From NCBI GenBank assembly GCA_032622095.1, contig CP136062.1, positions 158,340,875-158,404,874 on the forward strand: a stretch of DNA of 64,000 bases, written 5' to 3'. This DNA is from Siphonodentalium dalli. Its lineage: Eukaryota > Mollusca > Scaphopoda > Gadilida > Siphonodentaliidae. Of the stretch, positions 11,220 through 24,807 are shown in pieces (the stretch's first letter is position 1; each line of letters opens with the position of its first letter). A model generated the notes under the pieces. That model ran no database searches and was not told the origin of the DNA. It saw only the letters and a program-made list of their open reading frames with translations. Made by a program: the position numbers and the translations under genes.

Positions 11220-13480
11220 GTAATATATTACAATACGAATTAATCTTTAAACATATTATGAGAAAGAATCGGGCAACAACGATAATTACACATATGTGTT
11301 CATTACGGTTCCGTTGTCGTTTGATACCTAAAGTTATTATCCGTTTTCTTATACTCGGTCTGGTTGCGTCGGTTACGAGAGCTTCCAAATGTTATTGGTA
11401 TTACTTCTGTTCACAATTGAGACATAATCGTGGCATGAAAGTTCAATGCGGCAAATCATGAATTATTGAGTTAAGTTTAACGTCAAGTTCAACCAGCATT
11501 CCCAAATTACTAACAAATGTTTTGACAAAGTTGGGTGGATTAGACACCTTCCAAACACATCATATTCCCATGTCCCTCGACCAGCGTACTGTGAATGTAG
11601 TTTAGTGCCAGTAAGTCTTTTGAATTCCAGCTGTGGTAATTGAGATATGTGTGCTGTGAAATATTTGTCGCATCATAGAGACACCTAGTCGATTTCATCA
11701 CCTCCAAATTAACATTTTTCGGGTTCTGTTGAGAAAAGTTTCATTTGAGTCGAGGAACCCAGCATTCAAAGCTCAGTGCTATTAGATATCGATCGTTGAC
11801 ATCTATGTAGTTTATTCATCTCAAATTCCACTGGAATTCCCCAGCAAGTGTCAAAATAAATGTAAATAAAACATATGCATGTGGGATATTGTACTTGTTT
11901 TATGATATGCCTAAAAATGATCACTGGATCAGGAATAATTAAACAAATGTACCCGATTACCAGCCATCAAAATGTAGTGTCGCTTTTGTTTCTGGTAGAC
12001 ATTTTCGTCGGCTTTTTTCCGAGAATCATTTCCTATCACCACTAAATGAAAATCACATATCCGTATATATTTCCGTTGGAATTTTTTACCAAGCTAATAC
12101 AACTTTGAGGTTTATATAATAAATACATTTCATTAATCGGATACGTAATAGCTCTTAGCTTTGAAGGGCGAGTCCTTCGACAATAACAAGAAATATTTGT
12201 TCACCCCTAATGAGAAGGAAAAGTAATATAAGTGTACTAAATCAGACAAAGCACCTTTAACCATGACCCATGAGCAAGTTTCACATTTTTAACCATATTA
12301 ACAAATCTAGCATAGTTACCTTCCCACAAATTATTCAAGACATTGATTCATGTCAATGTCTCCAGATTACAGAATCAAAGAAATAAGTTAGTTAAATCTC
12401 GCGATGACAATGTTGATTCCTTCGATTTTTTCTTACTTCTGTTCAAAATTGAGACATAATCGTGGCATGAAAGTTCAATACGGAAAATCATGAATTATTG
12501 AGTTAAGGTTGGTGTCAAGTTCAACCAGCATTCCCAGATTACTAACAAAATTAATGTTGTGCCAAAGTTGGGTGGGTTAGACTCTTTCCAAACACATCTA
12601 TCCCCATGTCCCTCGACCAGCGTACTGTGCATGTAGTTTAGTGTGTTTTGAATTCCAGCTGTGATAACTGAGATCTGTATGCTGTGAAATATTTGTCGCT
12701 TCATCGTCATTTTAGAGATACTTAGTCCGATATTATCACCTCCAATTTAATATGTTTCGGGTTCTGTTGTGAAAACACTGAAAAGTATGATATGTGTGGA
12801 GGAACCCAACATTCAAAGCTCAGAGTTATTATATATCGATTATTGACATCTATGTAGTTTATTCACCTCAAACTCCACTGGAATTCCCCAGCAATTATCA
12901 AAATATATGTAAATGATACATATTCACGTGGGATCTTGTACTTGTTTTATAATGTGCCTAAAAATTATCACTGGATCAGGAATAATTGAACAAATGTACC
13001 CGATTGCCAGCCATCAAAAGGTAGTGTCGCTTTTGTTTCTGGTAGACATTTTCGTCGGCTTTTTTCCGACAATCATTTCCGATCACCACTAAATGAAACA
13101 TCACATATCCGTATATATTTCCGTTGGAATTTTTACCAAGCTAATAACAAGTTGAGGTGTATATAATAAATACATTTCATTAAACGGACACCTAATAGCT
13201 CTTAGCTTTGAAGGGTGAGTCCTTCGACAATAACAAGAAATATTTGTTCACCCCTAATGAGAAGGAATACTAATATAAGGGTACTAAATCTTGCAACGCA
13301 CCTTTAACCATGACCCATGAGCAAGTTTCACATTATTAACCATATTAACATATCTAACATAGTTACCTTCCCACAAATTATTCTAGACATTGATTCATGT
13401 CAATGTTTCCCCTATTCCAGAATCAACGAAATATGTTAGTTAAATCTCCCGATGACCATGTTAATTGCTTCGATTTTCAG

Positions 13481-13651
13481 TGAATGGTAAGTGGACCCCC
13501 TGGGCACGGTGGAGTCGATGTAACAAAAAATGTGGACGTGGAAGAAGGATCAGGAAAAGACGGTGTACGAACCCCGCCCCACGCTACGGTGGCAGAAGAT
13601 GTCCAGGCAAAGCGCTGGTGTCAGGGGTGTGTAACTCCAAACCATGTCCAG
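13481..13651 (+). CDS. TSR exon 4, type B
   Basis: The protein is identical to exon 2 with the B-type synonymous site; splice sites are intact. It lies 4,882 bp from exon 2. The downstream intron carries GTTGCGTTGG as in exon 2, against GTTGCGTCGG in A-type units. Confidence 0.9.
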
Positions 13652-15930
13652 GTAATATATTACAATACGAATTAATCTTTAAACATATTATGAGAAAGAA
13701 TCGGGCAACAACGATAATTACACATATGTGTTCATTACGGTTCCGTTGTCGTTTGATACCTAAAGTTATTATCCGTTTTCTTATACTCGGTCTGGTTGCG
13801 TTGGTTACGAGAGCTTCCAAATGTTATTGGTATTACTTCTGTTCACAATTGAGACATAATCGTGGCATGAAAGTTCAATGCGGCAAATCATGAATTATTG
13901 AGTTAAGTTTAACGTCAAGTTCAACCAGCATTCCCAAATTACTAACAAATGTTTTGACAAAGTTGGGTGGATTAGACACCTTCCAAACACATCATATACC
14001 CATGTCCCTCGACCAGCGTACTGTGAATGTAGTTTAGTGCCAGTAAGTCTTTTGAATTCCAGCTGTGATAATTGAGATATGTGTGCTGTGAAATATTTGT
14101 CGCATCATCGTCATTTTAGAGATATGTAGTCGATTTCATCACCTCCAAATTAATATGTTTCGGGTTCTGTTGAGAAACGTTTCATTTGAGTCGAGGAACC
14201 CAACATTCAAAGCTCAGTGCTAATAGATATCGATTATTGACATATATGTAGTTTATTCACCTCCAATTCCACTGGAATTCCCCAGCACGTGTCATAATAA
14301 ATGTAAATAAACATCTTTCACGTGTGATCGGCATGATATTGTTCTTGGCTTATGTTGTGCCTCAAATTATCACTGGATCAGGAATAAGCAGCAAAATGTA
14401 CCTGATTGCCAGCTATCAAAAGATAGTTTCGCTTTTGTTTCTGGTAGACATTTTCGTCGGCTTTTTTCCGAGAATCATTTCCTATCACCACTAAATGAAA
14501 ATCACATATCCGTATATATTTCCGTTGGAATTTTTACCAAGCTAATAAAACTTTGAGGTTTATATAATAAATACATTTCATTAATCGGATACGTAATAGC
14601 TCTTAGCTTTGAAGGGCGAGTCTTTCGACAATAACAAGAAATATTTGTTCACCCCTAATGAGAAGGAAAAGTAATATAAGTGTACTAAATCAGACAAAGC
14701 ACCTTTAACCATGAGCAAGTTTCACATTTTTAACCATATTAACAAATCTAGCATAGTTACCTTCCCACAAATTATTCTAGACATTGATTCATGTCAATGT
14801 CTCCAGATTACAGAATCAAAGAAAGTAGTTAGTTAAATCTCGCGATGATAATGCTGATTCCTTCGATTTTTTCTTACTTCTGTTCAAAATTGAGACATAA
14901 TCGTGGCATGAAAGTTCAATACGGAAAATCATGAAATATTGAGTTAAGGTTGGCGTCAAGTTCAACCAGCATTCCCAGATTACTAACAAAATTAATGTTG
15001 TGCCAAAGTTGGGTGGGTTAGACTATGTCCAAACACATCATATCCCCATGTCCCTCGACCAGCGTACTCTGCATGTAGTTTAATGCCAGTATGTGTTTTG
15101 AATTCCAGCTGTGATAACTGAGATCTGTATGCTGTGAAATATTTGTCGCTTCATCGTCATTTTAGAGATACTTAGTCCGATATTATCACCTCCAATTTAA
15201 TATGTTTCGGGTTCTGTTGTGAAAACACTGAAAAGTCTCATATGAGTGGAGGAACCCAACATTCAAAGCTCAGAGTTATTATAAATCGATTATTGACATC
15301 TATGTAGTTTATTCACCTCAAATTCCACTGGAATTCCCCAGCAATTATCAAAATATATGTAAATAATACATATTCACTTGGGATCTTGTACTTGTTTTAT
15401 AATGTGCCTAAAAATTATCACTGGATCAGGAATAATTGAACAAATGTACCCGATTGCCAGCCATCAAAAGGTAGTGTCGCTTTCGTTTCTGGTAGACATT
15501 TTCGTCGGCTTTTTTCCAACAATCATTTCCGATCACCACTATATGAAACATCACATATCCGTATATATTTCCGTTGGAATTTTTACCAAGCTAATAAATA
15601 TTTGAGGTGTATATAATAAATACATTTCATTAAACGGATACCTAATAGCTCTTAGCTTTGAAGGGTGAGTCCTTCGACAATAACAAGAAATATTTGTTCA
15701 CCCCTAATGAGAAGGAATAGTAATATAAGGGTACTAAATCTTGCAACGCACCTTTAACCATGACCCATGAGCAAGTTTCACATTATTAACCATATTAACA
15801 AATCTAACATAGTTACCTTCCCACAAATTATTCTAGACATTGATTCATGTCAATGTTTCCCCTATTCCAGAATCAACGAAATATGTTAGTTAAATCTCCC
15901 GATGACCATGTTAATTGCTTCGATTTTCAG

Positions 15931-16101
15931 TGAATGGTAAGTGGACCCCCTGGGCACGGTGGAGTCGATGTAACAAAAAATGTGGACGTGGAAGAAGGAT
16001 CAGGAAAAGACGGTGTACGAACCCCGCCCCACGCTACGGTGGCAGAAGATGTCCAGGCAAAGCGTTGGTGTCAGGGGTGTGTAACTCCAAACCATGTCCA
16101 G
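15931..16101 (+). CDS. TSR exon 5, type A
   Basis: The protein is identical to exons 1 and 3, with the A-type synonymous site and intact splice sites. It is 2,450 bp after exon 4. A single-base change upstream (CACTATATGAAACATC, where sister copies have CACTAAATG) removes a stop from an intronic frame at 15,378-15,605; I regard that frame as noncoding. Confidence 0.9.
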
Positions 16102-18363
16102 GTAATATATTACAATACGAATTAATCTTTAAACATATTATGAGAAAGAATCGGGCAACAACGATAATTACACATATGTGTTCATTACGGTTCCGTTGTC
16201 GTTTGATACCTAAAGTTATTATCCGTTTTCTTATACTCGGTCTGGTTGCGTCGGTTACGAGAGCTTCCAAATGTTATTGGTATTACTTCTGTTCACAATT
16301 GAGACATAATCGTGGCATGAAAGTTCAATGCGGCAAATCATGAATTATTGAGTTAAGTTTAACGTCAAGTTCAACCAGCATTCCCAAATTACTAACAAAT
16401 GTTTTGACAAAGTTGGGTGGATTAGACACCTTCCAAACACATCATATTCCCATGTCCCTCGACCAGCGTACTGTGAATGTAGTTTAGTGCCAGTAAGTCT
16501 TTTGAATTCCAGCTGTGGTAATTGAGATATGTGTGCTGTGAAATATTTGTCGCATCATAGAGATACCTAGTCGATTTCATCACCTCCAAATTAACATGTT
16601 TCGGGTTCTGTTGAGAAAAGTTTCATTTGAGTCGAGGAACCCAGCATTCAAAGCTCAGTGCTATTAGATATCGATCATTGACATCTATGTAGTTTATTCA
16701 TCTCAAATTCCACTGGAATTCCCCAGCAAGTGTCAAAATAAATGTAAATAAAACATATGCATGTGGGATATTGTACTTGTTTTATGATATGCCTAAAAAT
16801 GATCACTGGATCAGGAATAATTAAACAAATGTACCCGATTACCAGCCATCAAAATGTAGTGTCGCTTTTGTTTCTGGTAGACATTTTCGTCGGCTTTTTT
16901 CCGAGAATCATTTCCTATCACCACTAAATGAAAATCACATATCCGTATATATTTCCGTTGGAATTTTTTACCAAGCTAATACAACTTTGAGGTTTATATA
17001 ATAAATACATTTCATTAATCGGATACGTAATAGCTCTTAGCTTTGAAGGGCGAGTCCTTCGACAATAACAAGAAATATTTGTTCACCCCTAATGAGAAGG
17101 AAAAGTAATATAAGTGTACTAAATCAGACAAAGCACCTTTAACCATGACCCATGAGCAAGTTTCACATTTTTAACCATATTAACAAATCTAGCATAGTTA
17201 CCTTCCCACAAATTATTCTAGACATTGATTCATGTCAATGTCTCCAGATTACAGAATCAAAGAAATAAGTTAGTTAAATCTCGCGATGACAATGTTGATT
17301 CCTTCGATTTTTTCTTACTTCTGTTCAAAATTGAGACATAATCGTGGCATGAAAGTTCAATACGGAAAATCATGAATTATTGAGTTAAGGTTGGTGTCAA
17401 GTTCAACCAGCATTCCCAGATTACTAACAAAATTAATGTTGTGCCAAAGTTGGGTGGGTTAGACTCTTTCCAAACACATCATATCCCCATGTCCCTCGAC
17501 CAGCGTACTGTGCATGTAGTTTAGTGTGTTTTGAATTCCAGCTGTGATAACTGAGATCTGTATGCTGTGAAATATTTGTCGCTTCATCGTCATTTTAGAG
17601 ATACTTAGTCCGATATTATCACCTCCAATTTAATATGTTTCGGGTTCTGTTGTGAAAACACTGAAAAGTCTCATATGAGTGGAGGAACCCAACATTCAAA
17701 GCTCAGAGTTATTATAAATCGATTATTGACATCTATGTAGTTTATTCACCTCAAATTCCACAGGAATTCCCTAGCAATTATCAAAATATATGTAAATAAT
17801 ACATATTCACTTGGGATCTTGTACTTGTTTTATAATGTGCCTAAAAATTATCACTGGATCAGGAATAATTGAACAAATGTACCCGATTGCCAGCCATCAA
17901 AAGGTAGTGTCGCTTTTGTTTCTGGTAGACATTTTCGTCGGCTTTTTTCCAACAATCATTTCCGATCACCACTAAATGAAACATCACATATCCGTATATA
18001 TTTCCGTTGGAATTTTTACCAAGCTAATAACAATTTGAGGTGTATATAATAAATACATTTCATTAAACGGACACCTAATAGCTCTTAGCTTTGAAGGGTG
18101 AGTCCTTCGACAATAACAAGAAATATTTGTTCACCCCTAATGAGAAGGAATACTAATATAAGGGTACTAAATCTTGCAACGCACCTTTAACCATGACCCA
18201 TGAGCAAGTTTCACATTATTAACCATATTAACATATCTAACATAGTTACCTTCCCACAAATTATTCTAGACATTGATTCAGGTCAATGTTTCCCCTATTC
18301 CAGAATCAACGAAATATGTTAGTTAAATCTCCCGATGACCATGTTAATTGCTTCGATTTTCAG

Positions 18364-18534
18364 TGAATGGTAAGTGGACCCCCTGGGCACGGTGGAGTCG
18401 ATGTAACAAAAAATGTGGACGTGGAAGAAGGATCAGGAAAAGACGGTGTATGAACCCCGCCCCACGCTACGGTGGCAGAAGATGTCCAGGCAAAGCGCTG
18501 GTGTCAGGGGTGTGTAACTCCAAACCATGTCCAG
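18364..18534 (+). CDS. TSR exon 6, type B, Thr to Met variant
   Basis: This is the standard 57-residue TSR except that residue 30, directly after the third cysteine, is Met (ATG at 18,450) instead of Thr (ACG). The change is C to T in a CpG, a common mutation type, and is absent from the corresponding exon at 55,927. Synonymous marking is B-type, but the downstream intron carries the A-like GTTGCGTCGG, so the unit looks partly mosaic. Splice sites are intact. Confidence 0.9.
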
Positions 18535-20813
18535 GTAATATATTACAATACGAATTAATCTTTAAACATATTATAAGAAAGAATCGGGCAACAACGATAA
18601 TTACACATATGTGTTCATTACGGTTCCGTTGTCGTTTGATACCTAAAGTTATTATCCGTTTTCTTATACTCGGTCTGGTTGCGTCGGTTACGAGAGCTTC
18701 CAAATGTTATTGGTATTACTTCTGTTCACAATTGAGACATAATCGTGGCATGAAAGTTCAATGCGGCAAATCATGAATTATTGAGTTAAGTTTAACGTCA
18801 AGTTCAACCAGCATTCCCAAATTACTAACAAATGTTTTGACAAAGTTGGGTGGATTAGACACCTTCCAAACACATCATATTCCCATGTCCCTCGACCAGC
18901 GTACTGTGAATGTAGTTTAGTGCCAGTAAGTCTTTTGAATTCCAGCTGTGATAATTGAGATCTGTGTGCTGTGAAATATTTGTCGCATCATCGTCATTTT
19001 AGAGATATGTAGTCGATTTCATCACCTCCAAATTAATGTGTTTCGGGTTCTGTTGAGAAACGTTTCATTTGAGTCGAGGAACCCAACATTCAAAGCTCAG
19101 TGCTAATATATATCGATTATTGACATATATGTAGTTTATTCACCTCCATTTCCACTGGAATTCCCCAGCACGTTTCATAATAAATGTAAATAAACATCTT
19201 TCACGTGTGATCGGCATGATATTGTTCTTGGCTTATGTTGTGCCTCAAATTATCACTGGATCAGGAATAAGCAACAAAATGTACCTGATTGCCAGCTATC
19301 AACAGATAGTTTCGCTTTTGTTTCTGGTAGACATTTTCGTCGGCTTTTTTCCGAGAATCATTTCCTATCACCACTAAATGAAAATCACATATCCGTTTAT
19401 ATTTCCGTTGGAATTTTTACCAAGCTAATAAAACTTTGAGGTTTATATAATAAATACTTTTCATTAATCGGATACGTAATAGCTCTTAGCTTTGAAGGGC
19501 GAGTCTTTCGACAATAACAAGAAATATTTGTTCACCCCTAATGAGAAGGAAAAGTAATATAAGTGTACTAAATCAGACAAAGCACCTTTAACCATGAGCA
19601 AGTTTCACATTTTTAACCATATTAACAAATCTAGCATAGTTACCTTCCCACAAATTATTCTAGACATTGATTCATGTCAATGTCTCCAGATTACAGAATC
19701 AAAGAAAGTAGTTAGTTAAATCTCGCGATGATAATGCTGATTCCTTCGATTTTTTCTTACTTCTGTTCAAAATTGAGACATAATCGTGGCATGAAATTTC
19801 AATACGGAAAATCATGAAATATTGAGTTAAGGTTGGCGTCAAGTTCAACCAGCATTCCCAGATTACTAACAAAATTAATGTTGTGCCAAAGTTGGGTGGG
19901 TTAGTCTCTGTCCAAACACATCATATCCCCATGTCCCTCGACCAGCGTACTCTGCATGTAGTTTATTGCCAGTATGTGTTTTGAATTCCAGCTGTGATAA
20001 CTGAGATCTGTATGCTGTGAAATATTTGTCGCTTCATCGTCATTTTAGAGATACTTAGTCCGATATTATCACCTCCAATTTAATATGTTTCGGGTTCTGT
20101 TGTGAAAACACTGAAAAGTCTCATATGAGTGGAGGAACCCAACATTCAAAGCTCAGAGTTATTATAAATCGATTATTGACATCTATGTAGTTTATTCACC
20201 TCAAATTCCACTGGAATTCCCCAGCATTTATCAAAATATATGTAAATAATACATATTCACTTGGGATCTTGTACTTGTTTTATAATGTGCCTAAAAATTA
20301 TCACTGGATCAGGAATAATTGAACAAATGTACCCGATTGCCAGCCATCAAAAGGTAGTGTCGCTTTTGTTTCTGGTAGACATTTTCGTCGGCTTTTTTCC
20401 AACAATCATATCCGATCACCACTAAATGAAACATCACATATCCGTATATATTTCCGTTGGAATTTTTACCAAGCTAATAAATATTTGAGGTGTATATAAT
20501 AAATACATTTCATTAAACGGATACCTAATAGCTCTTAGCTTTGAAGGGTGAGTCCTTCGACAATAACAAGAAATATTTGTTCACCCCTAATGAGAAGGAA
20601 TACTAATATAAGGGTACTAAATCTTGCAACGCACCTTTAACCATGACCCATGAGCAAGTTTCACATTATTAACCATATTAACATATCTAACATAGTTACC
20701 TTCCCACAAATTATTCTAGACATTGATTCAGGTCAATGTTTCCCCTATTCCAGAATCAACGAAATATGTTAGTTAAATCTCCCGATGACCATGTTAATTG
20801 CTTCGATTTTCAG

Positions 20814-20984
20814 TGAATGGTAAGTGGACCCCCTGGGCACGGTGGAGTCGATGTAACAAAAAATGTGGACGTGGAAGAAGGATCAGGAAAAGACGGTGTA
20901 CGAACCCCGCCCCACGCTACGGTGGCAGAAGATGTCCAGGCAAAGCGTTGGTGTCAGGGGTGTGTAACTCCAAACCATGTGCAG
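20814..20984 (+). CDS. TSR exon 7, last of array, ends KPCAG
   Basis: It matches A-type exons except that the penultimate codon is GCA (Ala) instead of CCA (Pro), as in the diverged exon at 26,360. The donor is GCAG|GTAATA. About a dozen bases past the donor the intron departs completely from the array intron, so this exon marks the downstream edge of the tandem block. The reading frame stops shortly after in the intron, as expected for an internal exon. Confidence 0.9.
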
Positions 20985-21270
20985 GTAATATATCACATTG
21001 GCAAACATTATTATTATATGCAATTTGATGAAGAAGCCTAAAATTGGGCTCGGTTTTATTACACCGTGGTCCAGATCTGTAGATTAAAAGAGGTCATTTG
21101 TGGCATTGTCCCATTTCATGTCCATGTCATAAAACATGGTAATCGTTATCGGCTTTTTTTCGATCATTGCAAGTCATGGACATTTTTTTCCTATGGCTTT
21201 GCCAGAAACATGACTATATGAGCGTATATGAGCGTATATGACCAAGGACACGGTCGCATGCGAAATTGGA
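20985..21270. other. Intron, no feature recognised
   Basis: This unique sequence follows the array edge. It has a short direct repeat, ATGAGCGTAT twice near 21,218. No gene is seen. Confidence 0.5.
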
Positions 21271-21648
21271 CCCGATTTGACCTTGAATTGACCATTTTTA
21301 AGGTCACGGTCAGGTCGGGGTCATAATTTGGCCCGTCCAAAACACTCCCCGGACAAAAGTTAACTTGGGTATCAAATTTCGTAGAAATCCGCCAGTTTTA
21401 CCCGATTTGACCTTGAATTGACCATTTTGAAGGTCAATGTCAGGTCTTGGTCACGATCTGACCCGTCCGGACAAAAGTACGCCTAGGTATCAAATTTCAA
21501 TGAAATCCGCCAGTTGTATCCGATTTAACCTTGAATTGACCATTTTGAAGGTCAAGGTCAGGTAGGGTCACGATTTGACTCGTCCAAAACACTCACCGGT
21601 TAAAAGTATCCCTAGGTATAAAATTTTGTCGAAATCCTCCAGTTTTAT
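21271..21648. repeat. Three tandem copies (~118-130 bp) of a GACCTTGAATTGACC repeat
   Basis: Copies begin at about 21,271, 21,401 and 21,519. Each contains CCGATTTGACCTTGAATTGA, AAGGTCA…CAGGT, CCGTCC, ACAAAAGT and 'TAGGTATCAAATTT'. The pattern resembles common intronic repeats of marine invertebrates. There is no coding potential. The duplicate is at 58,834-59,211. Confidence 0.85.
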
Positions 21649-22470
21649 ATTGTAGATTTTAAATACTAAGCTACATCTTGAACTAACAAGGACGTGTAAA
21701 GGTAGCGCTTGAAAAACAGCATGTATTATGTGATTGGTCTGCCCATCCTCTGTCTGGCGACCATCTGTCCGTTCGTTAGCAATTTTGGTTTCCGGATGAT
21801 GACTTTAGTTTCGTTTATTTTATCGGAACTAAATTTGGTGTGTGAGTTTTCTAAACCAAATTTCAGACCAGGTTCGAATTTAGGTTCGTTTGGTTGTTCT
21901 TTGCTGACTTATGGCTCTTTTCGACTTAGAATTTTCAATATATAAGTTACCGAATGATACTTTTAGCTTGGTTTATGTTACACGAACCAAATTTTAAGTT
22001 TTCCAGACCAAAATACACTGTCAAGTTCAAACATTGGTTTGATCCGAATATGTATACTATGGCTGTTCGTAAATGTACAACAAATCCTATTACCATACCT
22101 TGTTTTTATATGTCCATTTGACTTAGAAAATTCAGCGTCCGCCTATAGTAACATTTTCAATACTACACTTTAGTGTCACTGCCATTTTATGTTTTTGTAC
22201 AGTTCATAAAAGACACCGGGCGTATTTTTCCACGCTCTTGTTTTAGTTTCATAGGGATTCGGGATTCCACAACATTGCCACTAAAATTCCCGAACAGAAT
22301 TCCGAACACTAAATTTTCTTTAAAACTCTTTAAAACTTACCACACAATGACGGCCACTTTTTCGTTCAAATGCCGGCCAATTTGCGATCAAACCCCGTCC
22401 AATTGAATCCTTCCCGATTCCGGCATATTTAATATAGTTACATTCTCATAGTAAAAGCTCCCGATGAAAA

Positions 22471-22496
22471 AATGTGTAAATCGTAACCATGTCCAG
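22471..22496 (+). pseudogene. Relic 3' end of a TSR exon, donor lost
   Basis: AATGTGTAAATCGTAACC followed by ATGTCCAG matches the end of the intact exons (GTGTAAATCGAAACC then ATGTCCAG). The next bases are ATATTA where the others have GTATTA, so the GT donor has mutated. Upstream exon sequence is too eroded to translate, though CCCCGTCCAATT near 22,391 may be another remnant. The duplicate is at 60,034-60,059. Confidence 0.5.
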
Positions 22497-24807
22497 ATAT
22501 TATTTTACACAAATAATATGTAGTCTGAATCAGGCTTTAGCCAGTGCTACTTGCTAAAGCAGCTTTTTGAAAATCTGAATATTCCAGAGAGATCTATATC
22601 TTCAAACCAATGGAATCAATTTGAGCAAATAGAACACATAACTGTTGAAAGCGTTGGTCTATTAGACACCTTTTTTCATGATGAAAGACGACATAAAATT
22701 ATTACGAATAGCTATTTTAATCGAATTTTTTTCTCATGGTCCGAAAACATTTTTGGAAAAGTGACGACCACGTGACTGTTGCTTGTCGCTCGCAGTGATT
22801 AAGTTGTACTTAATTATGCTGTGTCGTCATAGCTTAGCGCTTTGTTTTATTGTTTATGTGTTTTTTTTTTTGCAAGATTATCCTGTTTCACGACGACAAA
22901 TGATATGATTACCACTATTGTATAGAACTAACCCCACATGGTGATACAAATTTCAGGACATAACCTCAGAGTCATCTCCCCCAATCAGGAGCTGAAAAAC
23001 TATTTGTGAGTTTTGTTGAAAATTCTAAACAGTAATCCTAACAATGGATAGGGAAGAACGACAATGAATAGAAAGAACACAAATTCTGGTCCCCTAGTAC
23101 CCTCTTCGTAATAATTATATGTTGTCGTTCATTACCCAAAAGGTTTATATTGTGTCGTACAGAATAGTGTTGGCGCAATTTGACAGACTGCTATGAAAAT
23201 AATCCTTCCTGGTGTCAAAATAAAATCAATTTTCCTCACCAAAATAAATATACACCAGTTAGTGCAGTGCATGCCAATATCAGCTTCCACTTGTCTGTGT
23301 TCAACCAACTCAAGTAATGACTTGTCTCGTAATTTAGCCTCACAAATTATAACCCTTGACTTGCAACATTAACACTAGTTCCGGATATTGTTATTGGCGT
23401 CTCCCAAGGGCATACTTCGGAGTACGGCTTTGGCCATACCAATATGGCAAAGGTGAATGATATCCTTCTAAATGCATTGATCAGGACCAGGCACCATCAC
23501 TGCCCAATGCATTTCCGATAAGTTCAGCTCCAATGTTAGCAATCCTGCCATTCCTGATATGCCCAATTAACTTATTAAGAGTATTGGAACAACTAATTGA
23601 TCATAATTTTTGAGCAGTACACGTAGTTATGATAAGTTGCTTCATATTGCATGCATACATGTATGCACTTTCCAATATATAGCTGCATAGGCCTATTCCT
23701 CATTTATGTGCCATGGCTATGAACTGCCGGGAAAGTGCATGGGCTAAATGTGTACGTGGTATTGATGTGCGGATGTTTGTAATTTTAGTTGTTAAGATGC
23801 ATGTATCGCCAACCGTAGAAATGTCACTCACAAGTGCCAAATTCAGTCATTCCGGTATAGGCTATAGCATTTTTGCAACCAGCCTGCATGCCGCATTAAT
23901 TGCAATGTACATGCAATTTGGTGGAGGATTTAGTTGAGCAAACTTCTCATTACTTCGGAAGTGATACCCGATTTCATGTTCTCCACATTCCATGTGCTGT
24001 CAGCCAATGCTAAGATGGTGGATGCACATGTACTTTTCAGATATTATCGTACACTGCTGAAGTTAGACAATATATTTCCGGGAAAAAGCCTGGTTAATAA
24101 TCATGACATTTTAACTTTGAAGTAAATATTCCGAGTTCGAAACTTGCACATTGTCACAGTTTCACGACCGATATCAGAATACAGAGTGCGTGTTACATTG
24201 AACCTACACAATAAACCAACAGAGACCAGCAACTATGTCGACTGTTCTCTAAGTATTTGCACATGGATACATTTAGATAAAAGTTTGTTATTCACAGCTT
24301 ATCTTTCTTCTGTGATGTGTGGCTCGATGGCAATGGTCAGTCGAGAGACTGGTGCTCAATTAAATTTAACTAGCATGCAGTTGGGCTGCGTTGTTGGAAC
24401 ATCGACATGTTATATAAATCAAATTTGGTAACTACATGTATACATAACATCACTGGAGCTTGATATACCCCACTCGTCTGATATATACACTAGTACTCCA
24501 CATTCCCCTCACCAACTTCTGCAGTGACATACATCGGCGAATGTAATTATGTAATTGTCACTCACTCATGTATATAATCTACTTGAAATACCACCGATGT
24601 CAGGATCGAGCTTATTTACTCAATATTGCAGTAAATATTACTGATTTACTTTTTTCTAACTACTTCTATATGCATGTATATATCAGTAAACCAAGTAAAA
24701 CGCGTCATTTTGAATGCAATGTGAAACAATTTCCCCACGGCAGCCCACCCCCGAACCCCCTCCTACAAGAGGAGACTATTGTGTTCTCACCACTCACTGG
24801 TTTTCAG

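Larger units (their letters stand above)
5098..20984 (+). repeat. Higher-order tandem array of TSR-exon units (2,441-bp monomers, ABABABA)
   Basis: The exon-less landmark TTCGATTT followed by CTTACTTCTG falls at 5098, 7539, 9980, 12421, 14862, 17303 and 19745, i.e. steps of 2,441 bp (the last 2,442). Each monomer is a short half without exon followed by the TSR exon and its long half. Exon spacing alternates 2,432 and 2,450 because type A has a 1,069-bp lead and 1,372-bp tail while type B has 1,060 and 1,381. A-type tails lack CGTCATTTTAGAG near the GTCGCATCAT phrase; B-type tails keep it. A exons have GCGTTGGTG and B exons GCGCTGGTG. All introns lie inside these units, and I see no other gene in them. 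Confidence 0.93.

Noticed and set aside
24144-24431. 95-codon frame near 24.1 kb as an exon
   Set aside because: Part of it is an intron block repeated at 25.44 kb, where the frame is different in length and sequence. No domain or splice-consistent boundaries.
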